From: JBMFOH01 sp049969715 [NCBI: bacterium] | Lineage (GTDB): Bacteria > DUMJ01 | Assembly: GCA_049969715.1 (NCBI GenBank) | Contig: JBMFOH010000049.1 | Location: 1-6,755, forward strand | DNA: 6,755 bases | Direction: 5' to 3' | Shown here: one piece after another, positions 1-5,885 of the stretch | Layout: the number at the start of each line of letters is the position of its first letter | Numbering within the stretch: the first letter of the stretch is position 1 | The notes under the pieces: model-generated | What the model saw: the letters and a program-made list of their open reading frames with translations, nothing else | Database searches by the model: none | What the model was told of the DNA's origin: nothing | Translations under genes and position numbers: made by a program

Positions 1-71
1 AGATAGGGGCTGTGCTCTTTACCCTGCTGACACTCTTACTCGCTGGTGGGGCTCATCTAAAGTGGCTATAG
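1..71 (+). CDS. Tiny hydrophobic peptide, copy 1 (5' end outside window)
   Basis: This is the 3' part of a first copy of the mini-gene that is complete at 104-184. In frame from base 3, it encodes the same residues from the isoleucine of codon 5 to the TAG at 69-71. Only the start and the first codons are missing, because the window begins there. The stop of this copy lies 32 nt before the ATG of the next, so the two units would be translated from one message. The product should be the same hydrophobic peptide of about 26 residues. I do not recognise its family. The assignment rests wholly on identity to the complete copy. Confidence 0.6.
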   Translation, partial: IGAVLFTLLTLLLAGGAHLKWL

Positions 72-77
72 AGAAAA
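1..77 (+). repeat. 77-bp direct repeat, copy 1 (113-bp period)
   Basis: Positions 1-77 are identical, base for base, to 114-190. The two copies are offset by 113 bp and separated by 36 bp. They diverge just after a shared GAGAAAA. The left boundary of this copy is set by the window edge, so the true repeat may be longer, and the 36-bp spacer (with its Shine-Dalgarno) may also be repeated to the left. The repeated stretch contains the body and stop codon of a tiny ORF, so this is a tandem duplication of a mini-gene rather than a non-coding repeat. Confidence 0.95.
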
Positions 78-87
78 ATCTAAAAAA

Positions 88-96
88 AAGGAGGTG
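88..96 (+). promoter_or_regulatory. Near-perfect Shine-Dalgarno for the tiny ORF
   Basis: AAGGAGGTG, preceded by an A-rich run, is fully complementary to the usual 3' end of 16S rRNA. It sits 7 nt before the ATG at 104. This is a much stronger site than most in the neighbouring operon, and it is the main reason for treating a 26-codon ORF as a real, well-translated gene. Confidence 0.8.
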
Positions 97-103
97 TATT
101 GGA

Positions 104-184
104 ATGTTAAAAAAGATAGGGGCTGTGCTCTTTACCCTGCTGACACTCTTACTCGCTGGTGGGGCTCATCTAAAGTGGCTATAG
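104..184 (+). CDS. Tiny hydrophobic peptide, 26 aa, complete copy
   Basis: This ORF of 26 codons plus TAG is too short for routine gene callers. It starts MLKKIGAVLF, continues with a Leu/Thr/Ala/Gly-rich stretch and ends GGAHLKWL. So it has a basic N-terminus (K3, K4), an uncharged hydrophobic core of about 17 residues (5-21) and a short tail with His, Lys and Trp. That fits a single membrane segment, or a signal-peptide-like precursor with a possible signal peptidase I site after Ala21. There is no Cys, so it is not a lipoprotein. By my count 38 of 81 bases are G or C, which looks richer than the operon beside it. It is a tandem duplicate, convergent with the minus-strand operon, with no plus-strand gene downstream for it to lead. 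Family and function are not recognised. Small membrane protein, type I toxin-like peptide and secreted-peptide precursor are all possible. Confidence 0.65.
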   Translation: MLKKIGAVLFTLLTLLLAGGAHLKWL

Positions 185-190
185 AGAAAA
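114..190 (+). repeat. 77-bp direct repeat, copy 2
   Basis: This is an exact copy of 1-77. It begins inside codon 4 of the tiny ORF at 104-184 and runs 6 bp past its stop codon. Lack of any mismatch, including at third codon positions, points to recent duplication or ongoing homogenisation between copies. Confidence 0.95.
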
Positions 191-210
191 TATTGTGGCG
201 CAAAAGACTT

Positions 211-243
211 GTCAGCTGCCAGAATGCTATCCTGGTAGCTGAC
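211..243. terminator. Inverted repeat between convergent units, possible terminator
   Basis: GTCAGCTGCCAG (211-222) pairs with CTGGTAGCTGAC (232-243) around a 9-nt loop. In plus-strand RNA this gives 12 pairs with one G-U (218/236). In minus-strand RNA that pair becomes an A-C mismatch. The tails are only modestly U-rich: CTTACCCTATTACTT on the plus side and AAGTCTTTTG on the minus side. It sits in the 72-bp gap between the tiny-ORF array and the end of the MFS gene, where both convergent units need to stop. The structure is clear; its use as a terminator, and in which direction, is inferred. Confidence 0.6.
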
Positions 244-256
244 CTTACCCTATTAC

Positions 257-1468
257 TTATATTGACTTAGACCAAAATCTATACATCAGAAAACCTCCTA
301 TAAGGATAAGCACAATATTTATAAAAAATACTCCTGATGCATCTATAAATCTATAAAGGAAAGCACCTAAGAATGGTCCAAAGATACCTCTTATTCCAAC
401 AAAGGTAGAGTGGAGAGCCATATAATTCGGTATCTCATCCTTAGGAGAAAGTTTAAGGATTGTACCCATTACCCCTAGGTCTATTCCGGCATTTACAACC
501 CCACTAATTATGGCAGAAAGACAGACGAGTAGAAATATAGAGGTATTAGTGGCTAAAAGATATCCTAAAGGGACTCCTACAGCGATAAAAAATGCTACCG
601 ATAAGCTGCGAATGGCACCATTTTTATCTATATATCTTCCCCAGAATATATAGGAAAGAGAAGCAAAGAGGGATGTAAATGTAGATAGAAGTCCAACCTG
701 AAGACTTGTAGCATGTAATCTATCTACAAGTACTATTGGATATATAGGGTTTGAAAGCCAATTCCCTACTCCATACATAAAGAATATAGCTAGGTATGAG
801 CCAAAGACCTTATCCTTAAAAGGAATACTTAGTGCCTTTCTGATATACAAATTATGTTCTGGCTGTCTAGGGATCACCTTTAATTCTACCCTACTAAAGA
901 CTATACTAGAAGATATCCCAAATAGCGCTCCTATAAAGAATGTCCACCTAAAGCCCAGGTTAGAGACAAGCTGTCCTGCTATGGGAGTTGCTATTATCAC
1001 TACAAGATTAGTAATCATCCTCACTGTGCCCATTAAGCTCCCTCTCAACGGGCCAGGATATATAAGACCTATTACTTCTGCATAGGCAGGAGTAGAGATA
1101 AAACTTATTATTTGGTACATAAGGATGAGGAAAAGGAATAGATTAATTGAATATACAAGTGGCATAAAGAGAAACATACTTCTAGATACAATCCCAGGAA
1201 GCGTAACCATTCTAACCTTATTACTTCTTGTTCTGACTAAGCATCCCCAATAAAAGGTTAGAAGTTGGCCTATTCCACTAGTCGCAGAGATAAAGGAGAG
1301 TTGGAAAGGAGTAGCTCCTAGCTGCTTCCTTGCAATTACACCAATAAAAGGACCAGTAAAGGCAAGAAATATCCCTGCCAAGATACTTGCCTTTAGGTCC
1401 TTTCCAAAAGCATCCTTTACTTGGGAAGGAATAAAAAAAGAAAGAGGATTAGGTATCCTCTTCCACAT
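257..1468 (-). CDS. MFS-type 12-TM transporter, substrate unknown
   Basis: This 403-aa membrane protein has about twelve hydrophobic segments (roughly residues 28-47, 53-76, 87-105, 106-126, 142-167, 171-192, 218-246, 255-280, 288-306, 309-335, 349-372 and 378-399). That is the length and layout of a major facilitator superfamily secondary transporter. The loop after the second segment (WGCLVRTRSNKVRM) and its counterpart after the eighth (WGRYIDKNGAIRSL) resemble MFS motif A and show the two-fold symmetry of the family. Nothing identifies a substrate. It is the last gene of the operon and overlaps rqcP by 20 nt. The ATG is preceded only by a weak AGAAAG. A terminator-like hairpin starts just after the ATG, so expression may be lower or conditional. 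The start is uncertain, because no better in-frame start is visible before the first membrane segment. Confidence 0.85.
   Translation of the reverse strand: MWKRIPNPLSFFIPSQVKDAFGKDLKASILAGIFLAFTGPFIGVIARKQLGATPFQLSFISATSGIGQLLTFYWGCLVRTRSNKVRMVTLPGIVSRSMFLFMPLVYSINLFLFLILMYQIISFISTPAYAEVIGLIYPGPLRGSLMGTVRMITNLVVIIATPIAGQLVSNLGFRWTFFIGALFGISSSIVFSRVELKVIPRQPEHNLYIRKALSIPFKDKVFGSYLAIFFMYGVGNWLSNPIYPIVLVDRLHATSLQVGLLSTFTSLFASLSYIFWGRYIDKNGAIRSLSVAFFIAVGVPLGYLLATNTSIFLLVCLSAIISGVVNAGIDLGVMGTILKLSPKDEIPNYMALHSTFVGIRGIFGPFLGAFLYRFIDASGVFFINIVLILIGGFLMYRFWSKSI
1433..1464 (-). terminator. Intrinsic terminator-like hairpin at the rqcP/MFS junction
   Basis: On the minus strand GGAAGAGGAT, a 5-nt loop ACCTA and ATCCTCTTTC form a 10-bp stem with one G-U pair. 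A run of seven T follows directly (complement of 1433-1439). This is the standard intrinsic terminator layout, though the stem is only about half G/C. The rqcP stop codon (1451-1449) falls at the stem-loop edge and the MFS ATG (1468-1466) lies 1 nt upstream of the stem, so the hairpin is also coding sequence for MFS codons 2-8. It could act as a partial terminator whose folding is blocked when a ribosome sits at the rqcP stop. That mechanism is inference. Confidence 0.5.
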
Positions 1469-1712
1469 TGCTTTCTATTATTCTAAAACTTTCTCCTCCG
1501 AGTCTATTTCCCTTTTTCACAGGAAGAGAAAGAACCTCTAGCTTATAAGAATATTTCCCAACTTTAAATTCTATTATGTCTCCAATCTTAACTTCTTTCC
1601 CAGCCTTACTTTTGGTTCCATTTACAGAAACAAACCCTCTATCACAGAGTTCGTTTGCCAATGTACGTCTCTTGATAAGCCCTGAGGCTTTAAGAAATAG
1701 GTCAAGTCTCAT
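1449..1712 (-). CDS. rqcP: RqcP, S4-domain ribosome quality-control factor
   Basis: This 87-aa protein is almost entirely one S4 RNA-binding domain, the size and form of RqcP (formerly YabO). In B. subtilis RqcP binds stalled 50S subunits with RqcH and helps add C-terminal alanine tails to nascent chains, marking them for degradation. The N-terminus MRLDLFLKASGLIKRRTLA matches this family closely, with Arg2, Arg15 and Arg16 at the conserved RNA-contacting end. The S4 turn follows (GFVSVNG at about 26-32, then KAGKEVKIGD at about 36-45). The related Hsp15 is longer and has a basic C-terminal extension that is absent here. The start ATG overlaps the stop of the foldase gene by one base (TAATG), so translation is probably coupled. 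Its stop lies in the hairpin at 1433-1464. Confidence 0.9.
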   Translation of the reverse strand: MRLDLFLKASGLIKRRTLANELCDRGFVSVNGTKSKAGKEVKIGDIIEFKVGKYSYKLEVLSLPVKKGNRLGGESFRIIESNVEEDT

Positions 1713-2638
1713 TATTTCGTTATATAGTATACGATATTGGCACTTGCCTTTAACCCTTGTATCCAGGTGGAGTAATTTTTTTGAACCATATCAGCTATAT
1801 AACTTTCTCTTACCTTGTCTTTAACCTCATTAAAGGGAACAGACCTTGCCGCTTTTTTATCTTGTACTTGAGCTATCTCATAACCAAAAGCTGTCTTGAC
1901 GATAGGGGTCATCTCTCCTTTTTTTAGAGAAAATAATACATTCTCTAACGCAGAGTCTACTGCTCCTCTACCTATCCAGCCCATCTCTCCGCCCTGGTCT
2001 TTCGTTGCTGTATCTATGGATTTCTCTTTAGCTAGCTTAGCGAAATCTTCTCCTCTCTTAAGTCTGTTGAGAACGTCTTGTGCCTCTTCCTGGGTCTTCA
2101 CTAGTATATGTCTAGCCATAACCATCTCTTTTTCATCAAAAGAAGACTTATTCTTTACAAAAAAATCCATCAATTCCTTATCAGTAATAGTTTTATCCTT
2201 TGTTATAAGTTTCTCAGCCAACATCTGTGGAATAAGCTGTTCCTTCAAGGTCTCTTCAGTTATCCCATACATAGATAGGAGAGAGGCAAACTTCTCTTCA
2301 GATCCGAGTGTAGTCTTAAAACTGTTTATCCTGTCCTGTACCTCCTGATCAGTAACAGTAACCCCTTCCTTTTTGGCTTCTTGACGAATCAGTGTATTCT
2401 CTATCAACCCATCTAAAGCACTCTGTCCATTCTGCGAAATAATAGCCTTTATAAATTCATCCTTTGTTATCACTTGACCGTTTACAGAAGCCACTCCAAT
2501 CCTAGCTGGAGAGTTTAAATAAAAGTACATCCCTACATCTACTGCTATAGCCAACACTATAACTATACCAATGATCAATACGTATTTGTTCTTCCAAAAC
2601 CCACTAGTCCTTTCTGTCTCTTTTGCTTCTAAAACCAT
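1712..2638 (-). CDS. Membrane-anchored parvulin-type peptidyl-prolyl isomerase (PrsA/SurA-like)
   Basis: This 308-aa extracytoplasmic foldase has a short charged cytoplasmic N-terminus, one membrane anchor (about 19-41), a SurA_N-like helical chaperone region (about 48-165) and a parvulin domain (about 172-262) with ARHILVK, GGEMGWIGRG and a C-terminal FGYE. A final helical segment follows. PrsA of Bacillus is a lipoprotein; this one has no lipobox cysteine and must be held by the transmembrane segment. The second conserved parvulin histidine, usually in a GYH motif, appears as Glu254, so isomerase activity may be weak and the protein may act mainly as a chaperone. The start ATG has AGGAGGG (2652-2646) 7 nt upstream. 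It lies 22 nt after purR and overlaps rqcP by one base. In many clostridia a similar isomerase gene sits between mfd and spoVT, near yabO. Confidence 0.88.
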   Translation of the reverse strand: MVLEAKETERTSGFWKNKYVLIIGIVIVLAIAVDVGMYFYLNSPARIGVASVNGQVITKDEFIKAIISQNGQSALDGLIENTLIRQEAKKEGVTVTDQEVQDRINSFKTTLGSEEKFASLLSMYGITEETLKEQLIPQMLAEKLITKDKTITDKELMDFFVKNKSSFDEKEMVMARHILVKTQEEAQDVLNRLKRGEDFAKLAKEKSIDTATKDQGGEMGWIGRGAVDSALENVLFSLKKGEMTPIVKTAFGYEIAQVQDKKAARSVPFNEVKDKVRESYIADMVQKNYSTWIQGLKASANIVYYITK

Positions 2639-2660
2639 CTTCTTTCCCTCCTAAAATTTT

Positions 2661-3500
2661 CTACCACTTAAAGAAATCTGTAATTGTATCTGAGATTCCA
2701 AGCTTTGCCTCACTTGTAATCTCATTAATGCCTTCTAATATAAAAAGTGAAGTAACAGGTACTGAAAAGGCATCCCTTATCTTAGAAGAGCCTAAAATTA
2801 CTACCCCTACCCCAACTATTTGAGAATCAAACTCTTTTAGTAAGGCGATAGCCCCTCTTACAGTTCCTCCTCCTCTTAAGAAATCATCTATAAATATTGC
2901 TCTCTCTCCACCCTCTAAGCATTTCCTTCCTAGACTCATCAATTGTACCTTCTGGGTAGAACCAGAGAGATAATTTATAGATACAGTTGGTCCCTCTGTA
3001 GGTCTACTCTCTCTCCTTATGATAACTAACGGCAAGCCCATATACTTAGCAGTCATAATAGCTGTTGGAACACCCTTCATCTCCATTGATACAATCACAT
3101 CTGGAGCCAATTTATTAAATATAGTAGCAAATATCTCTCCGAATTTAGCTGCAATAGAAGGATGTGTAAATAAATCTGTAGTATATAAAAATCCCCCTGG
3201 CAATACCCTCCCTTTCTCTTCTAATCTGCATCTTATCTTTTCTAAAAAGTCCTTTGCCTCTTCAGAATTCACTATAGGAACAAATCTGATTCCCCCACCA
3301 ATTCCAGAGCTACTCTGCATCTCTCCAATATTTGAAGCTTCCAATGCCTCTCTTATTAGCGAGAGGTCCTCACTTATAGTAGAGCGTGCAATCTTATACT
3401 TTCCAGCCAATTCATCAAGAGAAATGAGCTCACCAGAGCGTTTTATAAGTTCTTGAGATAGAATAATGAGCCTTTCCTGTCTAGAGAGTCTGTTTGCCAA
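2661..3500 (-). CDS. purR: PurR, Bacillus-type PRPP-responsive purine repressor
   Basis: This is about 279 aa from the TTG start I prefer (B. subtilis PurR is 285). PurR represses purine synthesis and uptake genes by binding PurBox DNA, and PRPP relieves it. The N-terminal winged helix (about 5-70) contains IARSTISEDLSLIR, matching the recognition-helix region of the family. The C-terminal phosphoribosyltransferase-like domain carries IFIDDFLRGGGTV (about 202-214), the PRPP-binding loop, and TVSINYLSGS (about 172-181). It is unrelated to LacI-type PurR of E. coli. An ATG at 3533 would extend it by 11 residues (MKFSLFLWRRN), but that N-terminus does not align. TTG at 3500 has a strong Shine-Dalgarno and aligns directly with family N-termini. 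The gene overlaps the nucleotidyltransferase gene by 20 nt. I see no convincing PurBox in the window. Confidence 0.92.
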   Translation of the reverse strand: MANRLSRQERLIILSQELIKRSGELISLDELAGKYKIARSTISEDLSLIREALEASNIGEMQSSSGIGGGIRFVPIVNSEEAKDFLEKIRCRLEEKGRVLPGGFLYTTDLFTHPSIAAKFGEIFATIFNKLAPDVIVSMEMKGVPTAIMTAKYMGLPLVIIRRESRPTEGPTVSINYLSGSTQKVQLMSLGRKCLEGGERAIFIDDFLRGGGTVRGAIALLKEFDSQIVGVGVVILGSSKIRDAFSVPVTSLFILEGINEITSEAKLGISDTITDFFKW

Positions 3501-4236
3501 GTTTCTCCTCCACAAAAATAAGCTGAATTTCATTATCTATATCAAAACCTACTTCGGGATAAGCTACAGGCACTGCTTGAGCCCGCCCCCCTAATATCTT
3601 AGATGCCTTTAGTTCTAATGTTGGAATATCTACAGAACCAAAGATAAACCTTATCATAATTCCCCATCCTATTACCTTTGCCAGATTAAAAGGATTCTTT
3701 CTATTAGAGATTACACTATAGAGCAGGTTCCTGTTTTTTAGTATACAAGAAGGACTCAGAAGAACTATGTTCCCTCCAGTAAAAGAACCTTCCTTTAGTC
3801 TAATATATGTTCTATGCGCTTTGGGGAAAAGTTTCTCAGAATCCTCTTTCTTCACAAAAGAATAACAAAATACAGCATCACTACTACATCTAGATAGGAA
3901 ATCCTCAATCATATAGGACCTGATAAGAGGTATATCAGAGGTTACCACAAGCACCTGATTATCGTTTTGAAAAAATTCTAAACCCTTTATAAGATTTTCA
4001 AATATACTTCCAGTATCTGGATAGGAATAATGAATACTTATCTCAAGTTTAGATAACACAGATGTATCTCCTATATAAAGGAGTCTATTTACTAAAGATA
4101 CTCCTTTAACAGCCTCTAAAACGTATCCGACCATGGGCTTATTTAATATAGGCACAGCTCCTTTACTCGACGCCTTTTTCCCTAATACTTCTGCACTCTT
4201 TTCTCCCCCTCCAGCCAAAACTATACAATCATACAT
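3481..4236 (-). CDS. MobA-like nucleotidyltransferase family protein
   Basis: This 251-aa protein has the fold signature of the GT-A nucleotidyltransferases (NTP_transf_3, MobA/GlmU-like). The N-terminal IVLAGGG (5-11) is the nucleotide-binding loop, KPMVGYVLEAV (33-43) follows, then TSDIPLI (99-105) with the metal-binding Asp, and GFDIDNE near the C-terminus. Family members transfer a nucleotide to a sugar phosphate or cofactor. The substrate here is unknown, and no molybdopterin genes are nearby to support MobA itself. A homologue between ispE and purR is, from memory, common in clostridia, so it is probably a conserved but uncharacterised partner. It starts 8 nt inside the end of ispE, with AGGGGGG (4250-4244) 7 nt before the ATG, and overlaps purR. 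The phosphate-binding basic residue of the first loop is not obvious. Confidence 0.82.
   Translation of the reverse strand: MYDCIVLAGGGEKSAEVLGKKASSKGAVPILNKPMVGYVLEAVKGVSLVNRLLYIGDTSVLSKLEISIHYSYPDTGSIFENLIKGLEFFQNDNQVLVVTSDIPLIRSYMIEDFLSRCSSDAVFCYSFVKKEDSEKLFPKAHRTYIRLKEGSFTGGNIVLLSPSCILKNRNLLYSVISNRKNPFNLAKVIGWGIMIRFIFGSVDIPTLELKASKILGGRAQAVPVAYPEVGFDIDNEIQLIFVEEKLGKQTL
3505..3511 (-). promoter_or_regulatory. Shine-Dalgarno that selects the purR TTG start
   Basis: The minus strand reads GGAGGAG at 3511-3505, then AAAC, then TTG at 3500-3498. Counted from GGAGG, the spacing is 6 nt. The upstream ATG at 3533 has no comparable purine-rich site before it. The site lies inside the last codons of the upstream nucleotidyltransferase gene, which suggests translational coupling. 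Confidence 0.75.
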
Positions 4237-5098
4237 TTATAATCCCCCCTGATAGCTCTGCACTAAATGCTCTCAGGCTAAATTTCTCTCTCAATAAAGA
4301 AGCAAGGAAATCACATCTGTCTTTATCTTCTATTAAAGAAAAGAGGGTAGGCCCACTTCCAGAAAGAGAAATATTCTCTAACCCAAAGGATTCTAGGATA
4401 GATTTCACTTCTAATACCTGAGGTAAAGCAAAAACAAGGTTAGAAAATCTATTAAACAGAAATCTATTAAGCTCCTTAATAGATACTCTTCCTCTCTTTA
4501 ATAGTTTCAATAGAAGGAGAGGAATCCTCTTGGGATCAGATGGGACCCTGATATTCCTATAAGCCCAATGAGTAGATACCTCAATATTAGGGACAACCAG
4601 TAATACAGGAATACTCTTTAATGGAGGTAAAGGAATTATATTAGTCCCTCTACCTTTTGCCAACGCTGTCCCTCCATAGAAGAAAAACGGAACATCAGAC
4701 CCAATAATAGATGCTATCTCTAAGAGAGCTGAATCTAGAATATCTATCCCATAGAGAAGAGCCATCGCAATCAGTACCGTCGCTGCATTACTACTTCCAC
4801 CTCCCATTCCACTGGCAAGTGGTATATGCTTTTCTAAGCTAATCTGGATACCTTTTGATATCCATCCGAATCTTTCTATAAACAGTTTTGCTGCCTTATA
4901 AGCCAGATTTCTTTCATCATTAGGTAGGATAGGTAAATTAGATGATAAAGATATCCCTTCTACATTAGATGCCTCTACCTCTACTACATCTGCAAGGGAT
5001 ACCGTCTGCATTATACTCTCTATATTGTGATACCCATCTGAACTTTTATCTAAAATCTCTAAATAAAGATTAAGCTTCGCTGAAGATAAAAGCCTCAT
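4229..5098 (-). CDS. ispE: IspE, 4-diphosphocytidyl-2-C-methyl-D-erythritol kinase
   Basis: This is a GHMP kinase of 289 aa, usual for IspE. It phosphorylates CDP-methylerythritol at the 2-hydroxyl with ATP in the MEP pathway to isopentenyl diphosphate, in the cytoplasm. The N-terminal AKLNLYLEI (7-15) holds the conserved Lys8 and Asn10. DGYHNIESIMQ (21-31) is the substrate region. PLASGMGGGSSNAA (93-106) is the glycine-rich ATP loop. GSDVPFF (133-139) contains the catalytic Asp135, followed by GGTALAKGRG. The C-terminal LSGSGPTLFSL is the third GHMP motif. All key residues are present, so it should be active. The ATG at 5098 has AGGAAAGAG a few bases upstream. It overlaps ksgA by 29 nt and the nucleotidyltransferase by 8 nt, the order expected in Firmicutes. 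Confidence 0.96.
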   Translation of the reverse strand: MRLLSSAKLNLYLEILDKSSDGYHNIESIMQTVSLADVVEVEASNVEGISLSSNLPILPNDERNLAYKAAKLFIERFGWISKGIQISLEKHIPLASGMGGGSSNAATVLIAMALLYGIDILDSALLEIASIIGSDVPFFFYGGTALAKGRGTNIIPLPPLKSIPVLLVVPNIEVSTHWAYRNIRVPSDPKRIPLLLLKLLKRGRVSIKELNRFLFNRFSNLVFALPQVLEVKSILESFGLENISLSGSGPTLFSLIEDKDRCDFLASLLREKFSLRAFSAELSGGIINV

Positions 5099-5885
5099 AC
5101 AATCTCTTTCCTAAAGACAAAAACTCCTCTAAAGAAAGGGTCTCACCTCTCCTTTGAGGGTTAATACCCATCTCTTTTAACAATCCAATTATATAATCTC
5201 TACCTAACCCTAAACTCGTTAAAACATTTGGTAACATCTTACGTCTACTGTTAAATGCAGCTCTTACTATCCTCATAAAGAAAGACTTTTCTATCTCTCT
5301 ATTATCTACTCTATTTAGTTCTACCACTACACTATCCACTTTGGGAACCGGATAAAAACAATCCTTAGGGATATCAAATAATATCCTTACTATATGATTA
5401 TACCACACTGCCAATGTTAATACACCATAAGACTTTGTCCCAGGTAGAGCAGAGAGTCTTTTACCTACCTCTTTCTGAACTGTTAGTATCACTTTTCTAT
5501 ATATCCATCGCTCACTCAAAGAACCCAGTAGCATACCAGAGAGATAATAAGGAATATTCCCTACAATAAGATCAAAGGAGACATCAGAGCAAAAATTCAG
5601 TATGTTGCCTTCTATGATATGGACATTAGAAAAGTTCTTTAACCTTTCTTTTAAGATCTGTATATTCTCTCTATCTAGCTCTACAGCCCATACCTCTTTC
5701 CCTCTCTGTGCTATATGGTAGGTAAGTTCTCCGTGTCCAGCACCTATCTCTAAAACAGTCTCACTTCCAGTTAAACCTAGAGAGTCTAAAAGTTTCTTTA
5801 GAATACCTTTATCTCTAAGATAATATTGCCCTAGCGACTTTTTAGGTTTAGTTGAGTATGTATACTCTGACCCTTCTAACTCCAA
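5070..5885 (-). CDS. rsmA: KsgA/RsmA, 16S rRNA (A1518/A1519) dimethyltransferase
   Basis: This is a 271-aa Rossmann-fold methyltransferase (ksgA) that dimethylates two adjacent adenines in the 3'-terminal helix of 16S rRNA, using S-adenosylmethionine, as a late check in 30S assembly. VLEIGAGHGELT (44-55) binds SAM, Glu69 is the acidic end of strand 2, GNIPYYL (109-115) is the N-[LI]-P-Y adenine-binding motif, and VQKEVGKRL, FYPVPKVDSVV (177-187) and NSRRKML are typical KsgA signatures. The near-invariant GQNFL at the N-terminus reads GQYYL here (19-23). The start is TTG at 5885, with GAGAGG 9 nt before it, overlapping the 3D-protein gene by 38 nt. No ATG alternative exists near the N-terminus, so the exact start is less sure than the identity. 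In B. subtilis rnmV lies between yabE and ksgA; it is missing here. Confidence 0.95.
   Translation of the reverse strand: MELEGSEYTYSTKPKKSLGQYYLRDKGILKKLLDSLGLTGSETVLEIGAGHGELTYHIAQRGKEVWAVELDRENIQILKERLKNFSNVHIIEGNILNFCSDVSFDLIVGNIPYYLSGMLLGSLSERWIYRKVILTVQKEVGKRLSALPGTKSYGVLTLAVWYNHIVRILFDIPKDCFYPVPKVDSVVVELNRVDNREIEKSFFMRIVRAAFNSRRKMLPNVLTSLGLGRDYIIGLLKEMGINPQRRGETLSLEEFLSLGKRLYEAFIFSEA

Noticed and set aside
104-184. Tiny ORF as an attenuator leader peptide
   Set aside because: No plus-strand gene follows it. The next genes are convergent on the minus strand, so there is nothing downstream to regulate in cis.
1-190. CRISPR array
   Set aside because: There are only two copies in view, each 77 bp with a 36-bp gap. 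The repeat is far longer than CRISPR repeats, is not palindromic, and is explained as a duplicated ORF.
1576-3456. Plus-strand ORFs at 1576-1824, 1896-2348, 2623-2823 and 3019-3456
   Set aside because: They lie antisense to rqcP, the foldase and purR, whose minus-strand proteins have clear family motifs. The plus-strand products show no domain, no good ribosome site and Ser/Pro-rich shadow composition.
3501-3533. ATG at 3533 as the purR start
   Set aside because: It has no Shine-Dalgarno, and the extra 11 residues have no counterpart in the family. TTG at 3500 fits better.
4855-4875. PurBox-like CCGAA sequence as a PurR operator
   Set aside because: It is a single half-site-like CCGAAT inside ispE, without the paired inverted copy about 16 bp away that defines PurR sites.
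5854-5867. GAGTATGTATACTC inverted repeat near the ksgA start
   Set aside because: The loop would be only 2 nt, the stem 6 bp, there is no T run, and it lies in coding sequence. It is likely chance.
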